A stretch of DNA of 64,000 nucleotides, taken from positions 1-64,000 of the forward strand of contig NZ_CABPSF010000002.1 of NCBI RefSeq assembly GCF_902459685.1. Reading direction: 5' to 3'. A program made the position numbers and the translations under genes. The stretch is from Pandoraea iniqua (lineage in GTDB: Bacteria; Pseudomonadota; Gammaproteobacteria; Burkholderiales; Burkholderiaceae). Below are positions 49,683 through 58,306 of the stretch, one piece after another (position 1 is the first letter of the stretch; the number at the start of each line of letters is the position of its first letter). A model generated the notes under the pieces. The model searched no databases. It saw nothing but the letters and a program-made list of their open reading frames with translations, and had not been told where the DNA came from.

Positions 49683-51134
49683 ATGCATGAAGTCCGGATG
49701 CTGATCGGCGGGCAGTGGCGAGACGCACAGAACGGCGCCACGTTCGAGCGCATCGACCCCGTTACCGGCGAAGTCGCCTCGCGCGCCCCGGCCGCGACGT
49801 TGGCCGACGCCGACGCAGCGGTGGATGCCGCGCAGGCCGCGTTTCCCGCATGGGCGGCGCTGTCGCCGGGGGCGCGCCGTGCGCGTCTGCTGGCCGCCGC
49901 CGAACGCATGGATGCCCGCGCCGCCGAATTCATTGCCGTCGGTGCGGCCGAGACCGGCGCGATGGCGAACTGGTACGGCTTCAACGTGATGCTCGCCGCG
50001 AACATGTTGCGCGAAGCCGCTGCGATGACCACGCAGATCGATGGCAGCGTGATTCCGAGCGACGTGCCCGGCAGTCTCGCGCTCGCGGTGCGCTCGCCGG
50101 TCGGCGTGGTGCTGGGCATCGCGCCGTGGAATGCGCCTGTGATTCTCGCGACACGTGCGCTGGCTATGCCGCTCGCCTGCGGCAACACGGTGGTGCTGAA
50201 GGCGTCGGAGCAATGTCCGGGCGTTCACGCGCTGATTGGGGCGTGTCTGCACGACGCTGGCCTCGGTGACGGTGTGGTCAACATCGTGACCAATGCGCCG
50301 GCCGATGCTGGCGAGATCGTCGCGCGGCTGATTGCGCATCCGGCCGTGCGCCGGGTGAACTTCACGGGTTCCACCCATGTGGGACGCATCATCGCGCGCG
50401 TGGCCGCCGAGCATCTCAAGCCTGCGTTGCTGGAGTTGGGCGGCAAAGCGCCGGTGCTGGTGCTCGACGACGCCGACCTCGATGCCGCCGTGGACGGCAT
50501 TGCCTTCGGTGCGTTCTTCAATCAAGGGCAAATCTGCATGTCGACGGAACGCGTGATCGTCGACGCCAGCATTGCCGATGCCTTCGTTGAAAAACTGACG
50601 GCCAAGGCCGCGACGCTTCACGCGGGTTCGCCGACATCGCCCGACAGCGTGCTGGGTGCGATGGTCAGTGCGCAGGCGGCCTCGCGGGTGGCAGCGTTGG
50701 TAGAAGATGCACGCGAACACGGCGCGCGGTTGCCGCCGGGATGCCGTGTCGACGGCGCCATCATGCAGGCGACGATCGTCGACGGCGTGACGCCTGCGAT
50801 GCGCCTCTATCGCGAAGAATCGTTCGGCCCCGTTGTCACGATTCAACGTGTCGACGGTGATGACGAAGCCATTCGCGTAGCCAACGACAGCGAGTTCGGT
50901 TTGTCGGCGGCGATCTTCAGCCGCGATGTGTCGCGGGCGTTGCAACTGGCCAAGCGGATCGAATCGGGGATATGCCACATCAATGGCCCGACGGTGCACG
51001 ACGAAGCGCAAATGCCGTTCGGTGGTGTGAAGTCGAGCGGCTACGGCCGGTTCGGTAGCAAGGCGTCGATTGGCGAGTTCACCGAGCTGCGCTGGATCAC
51101 CGTGCAGACCACGCCCCGGCATTACCCGATCTGA
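49683..51134 (+). CDS. vdh: vanillin (hydroxybenzaldehyde) dehydrogenase
   Basis: A 483-residue NAD(P)-dependent aldehyde dehydrogenase that oxidises vanillin to vanillate and 4-hydroxybenzaldehyde to 4-hydroxybenzoate. The catalytic Glu is in LELGGKAPVLV, the catalytic Cys in NQGQICMSTERV, and the cofactor region in FTGSTHVGR. ATG 49683 is chosen for GAGAGGAGA upstream; a longer frame begins at 49659. The specificity is inferred from its place between the hydratase/lyase and feruloyl-CoA synthetase genes. Counterpart of HcaB. Confidence 0.92.
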   Translation: MHEVRMLIGGQWRDAQNGATFERIDPVTGEVASRAPAATLADADAAVDAAQAAFPAWAALSPGARRARLLAAAERMDARAAEFIAVGAAETGAMANWYGFNVMLAANMLREAAAMTTQIDGSVIPSDVPGSLALAVRSPVGVVLGIAPWNAPVILATRALAMPLACGNTVVLKASEQCPGVHALIGACLHDAGLGDGVVNIVTNAPADAGEIVARLIAHPAVRRVNFTGSTHVGRIIARVAAEHLKPALLELGGKAPVLVLDDADLDAAVDGIAFGAFFNQGQICMSTERVIVDASIADAFVEKLTAKAATLHAGSPTSPDSVLGAMVSAQAASRVAALVEDAREHGARLPPGCRVDGAIMQATIVDGVTPAMRLYREESFGPVVTIQRVDGDDEAIRVANDSEFGLSAAIFSRDVSRALQLAKRIESGICHINGPTVHDEAQMPFGGVKSSGYGRFGSKASIGEFTELRWITVQTTPRHYPI

Positions 51135-51268
51135 TCGCAGACGGCATTCGCGGCAGGGCGCTCGATTCACAGGGATCGCGCCTCTGCCTGCAAAGCCACT
51201 TAGGAAGTGCCCGTCGCGACATGCGCCCGAGAGCGCCGCGCGGCAGGCCGGAAGCAGGAGACAGTGTT

Positions 51269-53140
51269 TTGAACCAAGGCAACATCCCGGCCGCAGCCGA
51301 TACTGCTGCGCATCGCTATCGTCACGTCGCCATTGGCAACCCCGGCGTGGAGCTGCTGCGCGACGGCGAGTTCTGGTATCTGCGTTCGCGCGAAGCGCTC
51401 GGTGAGTTTCCCGAGCGGCTGACCGACCGTCTCGTGAGCGGTGCGGCAAAGCACCCCGAGCGGTGGCTCATTGCGCGCCGTGGCGCTGACGGCGAGTGGG
51501 TCGGCATCACGTACGCCGAGATGCTGTCGCGGGCGCGGGCCATCGGTCAGGCGCTGCTCGATCGTGGGCTGTCGCAGACGCGTCCGATTGCGATTCTTTC
51601 CGGCAACGATCTCGAACACTTTCAACTGGCGCTCGGTGCGATGTTCGCAGGCGTGCCGTTTGCGCCGATTTCGCCCGCGTATTCCATCGTGTCGACCGAT
51701 TTCGGAAAATTGCGCCATACGCTGGGTCTGCTGCAACCGGGGCTTGTCTATGCCACGGACGCGAGCGCCTACCACCGTGCGATGGATGCCGTCCTCGGTG
51801 ACGATGTGATTCGCGTGACGGGCGATGGCGCGAATGGCACGTTGGCCTTCGGTACGTTGCTCGACACCGTGCCGCGCGATATCGATGCGGCCCATGCGAA
51901 GGTCGATGGACAGACCATCGCCAAGATTCTCTTCACCTCCGGCTCGACGCGTCAGCCGAAGGCCGTGCCGACGACACAGCGCATGCTGTGCAGCAACCAG
52001 CAAATGCTGCTGCAAACGTTCCCGACGTTCGGCGAGGCACCGCCCGTGCTGATCGACTGGTTGCCGTGGAATCACACGTACGGCGGCAGTCACAACGTTG
52101 GCATTGCGCTGTACAACGGCGGCACGCTGTATATCGACGACGGCAAACCCGTGGCGGGTAAGTTCGAAGAAACGCTGCGCAATCTTCGCGAGATTTCGCC
52201 GACGGTCTATTTCAACGTGCCCAAAGGCTGGGAAGATCTCGCCATCGCGTTGGAGAAAGACGCGGAATTGCGCGAGCGCTTCTTCGCGAAAGTGAATCTG
52301 TATTTCTTTGGCGGTGCCGGGCTGTCACAGGCGGCATGGGATCGGCTGGAGCGTGTGACGGAAACGCACTGCGGCGAGCGCATTCGCATCATGTCCGGTC
52401 TGGGGATGACGGAAACCTCGCCGAGTTGCATGTTCACGACCGGGCCGATCATGCGCGCCGGGTACATCGGACTGCCGGCCCCCGGCTGCGAGGTGAAACT
52501 CGCACCTGTCGGCGGCAAGCTCGAAGTGCGCTTTCGCGGCCCGAATGTCATGGGCGGCTACTGGCGACACGAGGCGTCGGATCCGGTCTTTGACGAAGAG
52601 GGCTACTACTGCACCGGCGACGCGGCAACCTTCGTGGATATCGCACATCCGGAGATCGGGCTGCAATTCGACGGCCGTATTACCGAAGACTTCAAACTGA
52701 GTTCGGGCACGTTCGTGAGTGTCGGGCCGCTGCGGGCGCGTGTGATTTCCGAAGGCGCACCGTACGTGCAGGACGCAGTGGTGACCGGCATCAATCGCGA
52801 CGACATCGGCCTGCTCGTCTTCCCGCGCGTCGACGACTGCCGACGGCTGAGTGGGCTGCCGGCGAGTGCGCCGATGGCCGAGGTGGTGGCATCCGCCCCG
52901 GTCCGCGAGTTCTTCGCCGGTCTGATGCAGCAACTGAATTTACAGGCAGGCGGCAGTGCGACCTACGTGGCGCGACTCTGGCTGCTCGATACGCCGCCAT
53001 CGCTCGATCGCGGCGAAGTGACCGACAAGGGCTCGATCAATCAGCGAGCGGTGCAGGACCATCGTGCGGCAACCGTCGACGCGTTGCATGCCGCGCAAGC
53101 GGGCGACGTGCGCGCGATTCTGGCCCCCGAGAGACGCTGA
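51269..53140 (+). CDS. fcs: feruloyl-CoA synthetase
   Basis: A 623-residue acyl-adenylate-forming ligase that activates ferulate, p-coumarate or caffeate with ATP and CoA. Motifs are ILFTSGSTRQPKAVPTT (P-loop), GLGMTETSPS, YYCTGDAA, GRITEDFKLSSG and the C-terminal GEVTDKGSINQ with the adenylation Lys. The start is a TTG at 51269, because AGGAG lies eight bases before it; the upstream ATG at 51221 has no ribosome binding site. The length suits bacterial Fcs of the ~620-residue class. Counterpart of HcaC. It ends one base before the acyl-CoA dehydrogenase start. Confidence 0.94.
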   Translation: MNQGNIPAAADTAAHRYRHVAIGNPGVELLRDGEFWYLRSREALGEFPERLTDRLVSGAAKHPERWLIARRGADGEWVGITYAEMLSRARAIGQALLDRGLSQTRPIAILSGNDLEHFQLALGAMFAGVPFAPISPAYSIVSTDFGKLRHTLGLLQPGLVYATDASAYHRAMDAVLGDDVIRVTGDGANGTLAFGTLLDTVPRDIDAAHAKVDGQTIAKILFTSGSTRQPKAVPTTQRMLCSNQQMLLQTFPTFGEAPPVLIDWLPWNHTYGGSHNVGIALYNGGTLYIDDGKPVAGKFEETLRNLREISPTVYFNVPKGWEDLAIALEKDAELRERFFAKVNLYFFGGAGLSQAAWDRLERVTETHCGERIRIMSGLGMTETSPSCMFTTGPIMRAGYIGLPAPGCEVKLAPVGGKLEVRFRGPNVMGGYWRHEASDPVFDEEGYYCTGDAATFVDIAHPEIGLQFDGRITEDFKLSSGTFVSVGPLRARVISEGAPYVQDAVVTGINRDDIGLLVFPRVDDCRRLSGLPASAPMAEVVASAPVREFFAGLMQQLNLQAGGSATYVARLWLLDTPPSLDRGEVTDKGSINQRAVQDHRAATVDALHAAQAGDVRAILAPERR

Positions 53141-53141
53141 A

Positions 53142-54863
53142 ATGGCCTATCGGGAAGTGCGTAGTGCGACGGACGATATTGCGTTCGTAATGACGCAGCT
53201 CGGCGTGAGCGATGCGCTCGCCCAACTGGCGCCGTTTCGCGAGTTCGACACGGCAACGCTGATGCAGGTGGTCAACGAAGCGGGGCGCTTTGCACGCGAC
53301 GTGCTGGCGCCGCTCAACGCGGTTGGCGATCGTGACGGTTGCCAGTGGCAGGACGGCGAGGTGTGCACCCCGGCAGGGTTTGCCGAGGCGTATCGCCAGT
53401 ACCGGGAGGCGGGCTGGCCGTCGCTGCCTTGTGATCCCGACGTGGGCGGGCAGGGTCTGCCGATCGTTGCGCAGGTGGCGTTGCAGGAGCTGACCGCCGG
53501 GGCGAACCTCGCATGGACGATGTACCCGGGAATTCTGCACGGTGCGTACGAGTGCGTGCATCGCTTCGGCAGCGAGGCGTTGCAGAACGCTTGGCTTGCG
53601 CCGCTGGTGAGCGGTGAATGGCTGGCGACGATGTGCCTGACCGAGCCGGGCGCCGGTAGCGATCTGGGGCAGATTCGCACGCGTGCTGAGTGGCTTGACG
53701 ATCAGACGGTACGCGTGACCGGCGAGAAGATATTCATCTCCGGCGGCGATCAGGACTTCACGCCGAACATTGTGCATCTGGTGCTGGCGCGCACGGTTGA
53801 CGCCCCGGCAGGTAGCGCCGGGTTATCGCTCTTTCTCGTACCGAAGTGGCTGCCCGACGGCGAACGCAATGCCGTGCACTGCACCGGCATCGAACACAAG
53901 ATGGGCATTCGCGGCAGTGCCACTTGCTCGATGGCTTTCGAGGGCGCGACGGGCTATCTCGTCGGATCTCCTCACGGGGGACTCGAAGCGATGTTCGCGA
54001 TGATGAATTCGGCACGGCTGCATGTGGGCGCTTCCGGTCTCGGTCTGGCACAGAACGCGTTCGAGATGTCTGCGCGACACGCCACCGAGCGCGTGCAGTC
54101 GCGTGTGCCGGGGGCGGCTGCGGGAGCCCCTATCGCGGCGCATCCGGCAGTGTGGCGTTTGCTTGAAGGGCAACGCGTCGCGGTCGAAGGCGCACGCTTG
54201 TTGTTGTATCGCGCAGCACTCGCGATTGACGAGGCACATCACGCCGGGACGCCTGACGCCCGGCAGCATGCCAATGCGCTTGCCGCGCTGCTGACGCCGA
54301 TCGTCAAGGCGATGCTCACGGAACAGGCGTTCGAAGGTGCTAGCGCGGCGTTGCAAGTGTTCGGCGGTTACGGCTATGTGGAAGAAACGGGCATCTCGCA
54401 AATCATGCGCGACGCACGTATCCCGATGATCTACGAAGGCACGAACGAGATTCAGGCCATCGATCTGTTCATGCGCAAGATCGTTCGTGACAACGGCGCG
54501 ACCTTGCAGCAATGGTTCGACTGGGCACGCGCCCGGGTGTGCGAGGCGTCGGCCGACGGCACGCTGGGTGGCTTCGATGCAGCGCTGGCCTGCTTCGACG
54601 AATGGCGGGCACTGATGCCGGATGCCATTGCGCTTGCACAGGCATCGCCCCGTGCAGCGTTATGTGTGGCGGGCGAGGTGATGCGCGCCGTGCACGGCCT
54701 GTCGATGGCAGGCCTCTGGGCGCTGGCGGCGCTCGCCGATGGCGACGATGCCTATGGAAAACGCAGCGCAGCGCGCTACTGGCTCAAATTCGAACTCCCC
54801 AACACACGGCGGGCGATGAGCATCATCGCGGCGCAAGTCGCCGAACCGGAGACCGCAGCATGA
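53142..54863 (+). CDS. acyl-CoA dehydrogenase, HcaD-like
   Basis: A 573-residue FAD-dependent acyl-CoA dehydrogenase of the long class with a C-terminal extension. MCLTEPGAGSDLGQIRT is the FAD/substrate block, GYGYVEETGISQIMRDARIPMIYEGTNEIQAID the C-terminal signature with the catalytic Glu expected in YEGTNE. ATG 53142 is one base after fcs. In Acinetobacter HcaD saturated side chains (dihydroferulate, dihydrocaffeate) are oxidised to hydroxycinnamoyl-CoA so that the lyase can act; the same role is inferred here. Confidence 0.9.
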   Translation: MAYREVRSATDDIAFVMTQLGVSDALAQLAPFREFDTATLMQVVNEAGRFARDVLAPLNAVGDRDGCQWQDGEVCTPAGFAEAYRQYREAGWPSLPCDPDVGGQGLPIVAQVALQELTAGANLAWTMYPGILHGAYECVHRFGSEALQNAWLAPLVSGEWLATMCLTEPGAGSDLGQIRTRAEWLDDQTVRVTGEKIFISGGDQDFTPNIVHLVLARTVDAPAGSAGLSLFLVPKWLPDGERNAVHCTGIEHKMGIRGSATCSMAFEGATGYLVGSPHGGLEAMFAMMNSARLHVGASGLGLAQNAFEMSARHATERVQSRVPGAAAGAPIAAHPAVWRLLEGQRVAVEGARLLLYRAALAIDEAHHAGTPDARQHANALAALLTPIVKAMLTEQAFEGASAALQVFGGYGYVEETGISQIMRDARIPMIYEGTNEIQAIDLFMRKIVRDNGATLQQWFDWARARVCEASADGTLGGFDAALACFDEWRALMPDAIALAQASPRAALCVAGEVMRAVHGLSMAGLWALAALADGDDAYGKRSAARYWLKFELPNTRRAMSIIAAQVAEPETAA

Positions 54864-55765
54864 ATCTCGACACACTCGTCGCTATCGACACGCACGTTCA
54901 CGCCGAAGTGTCGTGCTGTCAGCCTCCGGATCTGTTTGGCAAAGCATTCGACGACGCGGCGGACAAATACTTCGGCACCGTGCTCAAGCAGAACCGCCGG
55001 CCGACGATTCCCGAGACCATCGCCCATTACCGCGAGCGCAACATCGGCTTCGTGATGTTCACGGTCGATTGCGAGGCCAACATCGGCCGGCGGCGTATTC
55101 CGAACGAGGAAATCGCGGGCTATGCGCAAGAGAACGCCGACATCATGATCGCGTTCGCGAGCATCGATCCGCACAAGGGACGCATGGGCGTGCGCGAAGC
55201 GCGCCGTCTGGTGGAGGAGTTTGGCGTACGCGGGTTCAAGTTCCACCCGACGATGCAGGGCTTCTTCGCCAACGACCGGATGGCGTATCCGATGTACGAA
55301 CTGATCGCGGAGTACCAACTGACCGCCGTGTTCCACAGCGGCCATTCGGGCATCGGTTCTGGCATGCCGGGCGGCGGCGGGCTGCGGCTCAAGTACTCGG
55401 AGCCGATTCATCTCGACGACGTGGCGACCGATTTTCCCGAAATGAACATCGTGATCGCGCACCCCTCATGGCCGTGGCAATCGCAGGCGCTCTCGATCGC
55501 GCTGCACAAGCCGAACGTGTATATCGACTTGTCGGGCTGGTCGCCGAAGTACTTCTCGCCGGAGCTGGTGCAGTACGCGAACTCACTGCTGCGCGAAAAG
55601 ATGCTGTTCGGCTCGGACTTTCCGTTGATTGCCCCGGACCGCTGGCTACGCGACTTCGAGACGGCGGGCTTTCGCGACGAGGTCAAACCGCTGGTGCTCA
55701 AGGAGAACGCCGTGCGCATGCTGGGTCTGGGTGCCAGTGCGGACACATCGCCCGCAGTGGTGTGA
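54860..55765 (+). CDS. amidohydrolase-family metal-dependent hydrolase
   Basis: A 301-residue TIM-barrel hydrolase of the Amidohydro_2 (ACMSD-like) group. The metal ligands are likely His12 and His14 in DTHVHAE, then His in FKFHPTMQGF, VFHSGHSG and IAHPSWPW, and Asp in FGSDFPLI. The ATG overlaps the previous stop (ATGA), so it is translationally coupled to the acyl-CoA dehydrogenase. The Acinetobacter hca cluster has no such gene as far as I recall. In Rhodococcus, an amidohydrolase (CouO) is tied to beta-oxidative hydroxycinnamate breakdown. The substrate is unproven; a side-chain-shortening or decarboxylation step is possible. Confidence 0.85.
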   Translation: MNLDTLVAIDTHVHAEVSCCQPPDLFGKAFDDAADKYFGTVLKQNRRPTIPETIAHYRERNIGFVMFTVDCEANIGRRRIPNEEIAGYAQENADIMIAFASIDPHKGRMGVREARRLVEEFGVRGFKFHPTMQGFFANDRMAYPMYELIAEYQLTAVFHSGHSGIGSGMPGGGGLRLKYSEPIHLDDVATDFPEMNIVIAHPSWPWQSQALSIALHKPNVYIDLSGWSPKYFSPELVQYANSLLREKMLFGSDFPLIAPDRWLRDFETAGFRDEVKPLVLKENAVRMLGLGASADTSPAVV

Positions 55766-55775
55766 AGCCCAGCGC

Positions 55776-56723
55776 TCAACGAAGCCCGGGCACGCCGTAG
55801 CGCACGCGCGCGGCTTCGCGCATGGCGCTGATGAGCGTCTGTTCGGGCGGTGTGGGCATGGTGTCGTTGCGCCAGAGAATGCCGATGGACTCCTCGGTGC
55901 CTTTGGTGGCAAAGGGCAGGGCGCACAGCACGCCGTCGGCCAGATCGTCCTGCACGGTGATTTCCGAGGCGATCCAGACCACGTCGTCGCGCAGCGTCAT
56001 GGCGCGGGCGAGCGACATGGAGAGCAGTTCCGAATAGTCGTCCAGCGCGCCGACGCCATGGGCGCGCAGGAAACTGTCGGCGGTATGACGCAGGATGGTG
56101 CCGTGCGGCGGCAGCACGACGTGGTAGCGGGCGATATCGGCAATCGACACGGTGCGCTGTTTCACCAGCGGATGGTCGGGGCGCACCACGATGCAGAGCG
56201 GGGTGGCGTAGAGGTGTTCGAAGGTGAGGCCGGTCATGCCTTCCGGCCCGGACAGACGCCCCAACGCGAGCGCCACCTGTCCCGATTTCAACTGCGTGAG
56301 CAACTGCTGGTTAGCACCGGTGTGGACTTGCACGACGATGCCCGGCCATTCCCGGCGGAAGGTTTCGAGCACGGCGGGCATCATCGCCGCCGCCAGCGTG
56401 GGCAGTACGGCGATCTCGATCACGCCGCCGGTCTGACCGACGGCGCGCGACAGGACATCGATGCCCTGCCGCAGCGCGCTGACGCTGGCGCCCGCATGGC
56501 GCAGGAAGAGTTCGGCCTGCGCGGTCGGGCGTGCGCCATTACGGCCACGGTCGAACAGGCGCACGCCGAGCAGCGCTTCAAGCTCGGCAATGGTCTTGCT
56601 CACGGCCGGCTGGGTGATGGACAGCGCTTCGGCCGCCCGTTGCAGGCTGCCGTGCTGCGCGACCGCCAGCAGGCATTGCAAATGGCGCAGCTTGATACGC
56701 CCGTCGAGTAAGTGTCTTTCCAT
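55776..56723 (-). CDS. pcaQ: LysR-family activator of protocatechuate genes
   Basis: A 315-residue LTTR. GRIKLRHLQCLLAVAQHGSLQRAAEALSITQPAVSKTIAELE is the PcaQ-type helix-turn-helix region. The effector domain follows, with the segment FEHLYATPLCIVVRPDHPL. In Agrobacterium and Sinorhizobium, PcaQ activates the pca operon in response to beta-carboxy-muconate. The gene is divergent from pcaHG, with 140 bases between, and convergent with the amidohydrolase gene (10-base gap). It is probably the border between the hydroxycinnamate and protocatechuate units. Confidence 0.92.
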   Translation of the reverse strand: MERHLLDGRIKLRHLQCLLAVAQHGSLQRAAEALSITQPAVSKTIAELEALLGVRLFDRGRNGARPTAQAELFLRHAGASVSALRQGIDVLSRAVGQTGGVIEIAVLPTLAAAMMPAVLETFRREWPGIVVQVHTGANQQLLTQLKSGQVALALGRLSGPEGMTGLTFEHLYATPLCIVVRPDHPLVKQRTVSIADIARYHVVLPPHGTILRHTADSFLRAHGVGALDDYSELLSMSLARAMTLRDDVVWIASEITVQDDLADGVLCALPFATKGTEESIGILWRNDTMPTPPEQTLISAMREAARVRYGVPGLR

Positions 56724-56762
56724 GCCGAAAAGTTATGAAAAGCCTAAGAAAATGTCAATAAA

Positions 56763-56785
56763 TATATCCGTTGATTATGGATATA
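56763..56785. promoter_or_regulatory. candidate PcaQ operator
   Basis: TATATCC (56763-56769), nine bases, GGATATA (56779-56785): a perfect 7-bp inverted repeat in the pcaQ-pcaH divergent region, 39 bases from the pcaQ start codon and 78 from that of pcaH. The sequence differs from the rhizobial PcaQ box (ATAACC-N4-GGTTAT-like). Confidence 0.6.
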
Positions 56786-56863
56786 GTGTTGCAAACGAAC
56801 TCAACACACTGGAAGGATTTGTTCATCCTAGCCAGGCCCGTCAACACAAAATGGAGTGAGACC

Positions 56864-57574
56864 ATGTCGAAGTCGACAACCGTCCTGCGCCCGCGCGATT
56901 GGGACTCCCATCCCAAACTCATCGACAGCGGGTACAAGTCCACCGCGCTGCGAGGCCCCAAGGAACTGCTGGTTCCGGTTAAACAGAATCTCGCAGACCT
57001 GCGCTCGCCGGTCTACGGCAACGGCATCATCGGGGCGCTGGACAGCGACCTGACGCGCAATGCCGTGCGCAACGGCGAACCGCTTGGCGAGCGCATCATC
57101 GTCACCGGCCGCGTGCTCGACGAAGGCGGCCGTCCGGTACCCAATACCCTCGTTGAACTGTGGCAGGCGAACGCCTGCGGCCGTTATGTGCACAAGGTCG
57201 ATCAGCACGACGCCCCGCTCGATCCGAACTTTCTCGGTGCCGGCCGCGCGATGACCGATGCCGAAGGGCGTTACAAGTTTCTGACGATCAAGCCGGGTGC
57301 GTACCCGTGGAAGAACCACCACAACGCGTGGCGTCCGCAGCATTTGCACTTCTCGGTGTTCGGCCAGTACTTCGCGACCCGGCTCGTGACGCAAATGTAC
57401 TTCCCGGGCGACCCGCTGCTCGCCTACGACCCGATTTTCGAGGCCACGCCGGCGCATGCCCGCAACCGCCTGATCGCGCGCTTTTCGATGGACATCACCG
57501 AGCCCGACTACGCGCTGGGTTACGAATTCGACATCGTGCTGCGCGGTGCCGACCAAACGCCGATGGAGTCCTGA
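56864..57574 (+). CDS. pcaH: protocatechuate 3,4-dioxygenase beta subunit
   Basis: The 236-residue iron-binding subunit that opens the protocatechuate ring to 3-carboxy-cis,cis-muconate. The Fe(III) ligands Tyr108 (CGRYVHK), Tyr147 (GAYPWKN), His160 and His162 (RPQHLHF) have exactly the numbers used for Pseudomonas putida PcaH. ATG 56864 has GGAGTGAG before it; a longer frame upstream is not needed. First gene of pcaHG, activated in all likelihood by the divergent pcaQ. Confidence 0.97.
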   Translation: MSKSTTVLRPRDWDSHPKLIDSGYKSTALRGPKELLVPVKQNLADLRSPVYGNGIIGALDSDLTRNAVRNGEPLGERIIVTGRVLDEGGRPVPNTLVELWQANACGRYVHKVDQHDAPLDPNFLGAGRAMTDAEGRYKFLTIKPGAYPWKNHHNAWRPQHLHFSVFGQYFATRLVTQMYFPGDPLLAYDPIFEATPAHARNRLIARFSMDITEPDYALGYEFDIVLRGADQTPMES

Positions 57575-57577
57575 GCC

Positions 57578-58177
57578 ATGTCCGACTACAAGCAAACGCC
57601 GTCGCAGACCGTCGGCCCGTACTTCGCTTATGGCCTCTCGCCCGAGCAGTACCTGTACGACTTCAAGAGCGCCTTCACGCCGGTGGCCGCCACCGACCGT
57701 GCGAAGGGCGAAGCCATTCGCCTGATCGGTCAGGTGATCGACGGCGCGGGTAATCCGATCAACGACGCCCTCATCGAGATCGTGCAGGCCGACGCCGACG
57801 GGCGCTATGTCGAGACGGCCGACGACATCGAGCGCACCGGTTTTGCGGGTGCCGCGCGTTGCGGCACGGGCACCGACGCCGAGAACCGCTTCGTGATCGA
57901 GACGATCAAGCCGGGCTCGACCGGGCAGGGCGAGGCGCCGCGTATCGACGTGGTGCTGACGATGCGGGGCTTGCTGAATCATCTGTTTACGCGTATCTAT
58001 TTCGACGATGAGGCAACTGCCAACGCGGCAGACCCCGTGCTGCAACAGGTACCGGCCGAGCGGCGCCACACGCTGGTGGCGCGCCGCGAGGTGATCGGCG
58101 GGCGTGTGACGTACCGTTTCGATATCCGTATGCAGAGCCACGGCGGCAATGCGGAGACGGTCTTCCTCGACCTCTGA
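57578..58177 (+). CDS. pcaG: protocatechuate 3,4-dioxygenase alpha subunit
   Basis: The 199-residue alpha subunit, which pairs with PcaH. It starts with the typical YKQTPSQTVGPYFAYGL and ends LTMRGLLNHLFTRIYFDDE... FLDL, close to family length. Three bases separate it from pcaH. A 14-base perfect duplication spans its stop codon, followed by 129 bases before pcaB. Confidence 0.96.
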   Translation: MSDYKQTPSQTVGPYFAYGLSPEQYLYDFKSAFTPVAATDRAKGEAIRLIGQVIDGAGNPINDALIEIVQADADGRYVETADDIERTGFAGAARCGTGTDAENRFVIETIKPGSTGQGEAPRIDVVLTMRGLLNHLFTRIYFDDEATANAADPVLQQVPAERRHTLVARREVIGGRVTYRFDIRMQSHGGNAETVFLDL

Positions 58178-58194
58178 CGTTCGACCTCTGACGT
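58167..58194. repeat. perfect 14-base tandem duplication across the pcaG stop codon
   Basis: TCGACCTCTGACGT occurs at 58167-58180 and 58181-58194. The first copy contains the pcaG stop (58175-58177). The duplication leaves the protein unchanged because the stop is in the first copy. Confidence 0.95.
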
Positions 58195-58306
58195 CGGTTG
58201 AAGTCTTTCTGACATTGGCGCGGCCTCGGGCCACCGGCATGAAAGTGCTGGCGGACCGTGGCCGTCTCTGCATTTTTGCAATGCAACAACCACCATCGAC
58301 TCTCCG

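Noticed and set aside
49569-51449. 626-codon frame antisense to vanillin dehydrogenase
   Set aside because: The sense gene has catalytic Cys and Glu motifs; the antisense protein is low-complexity Arg/His.
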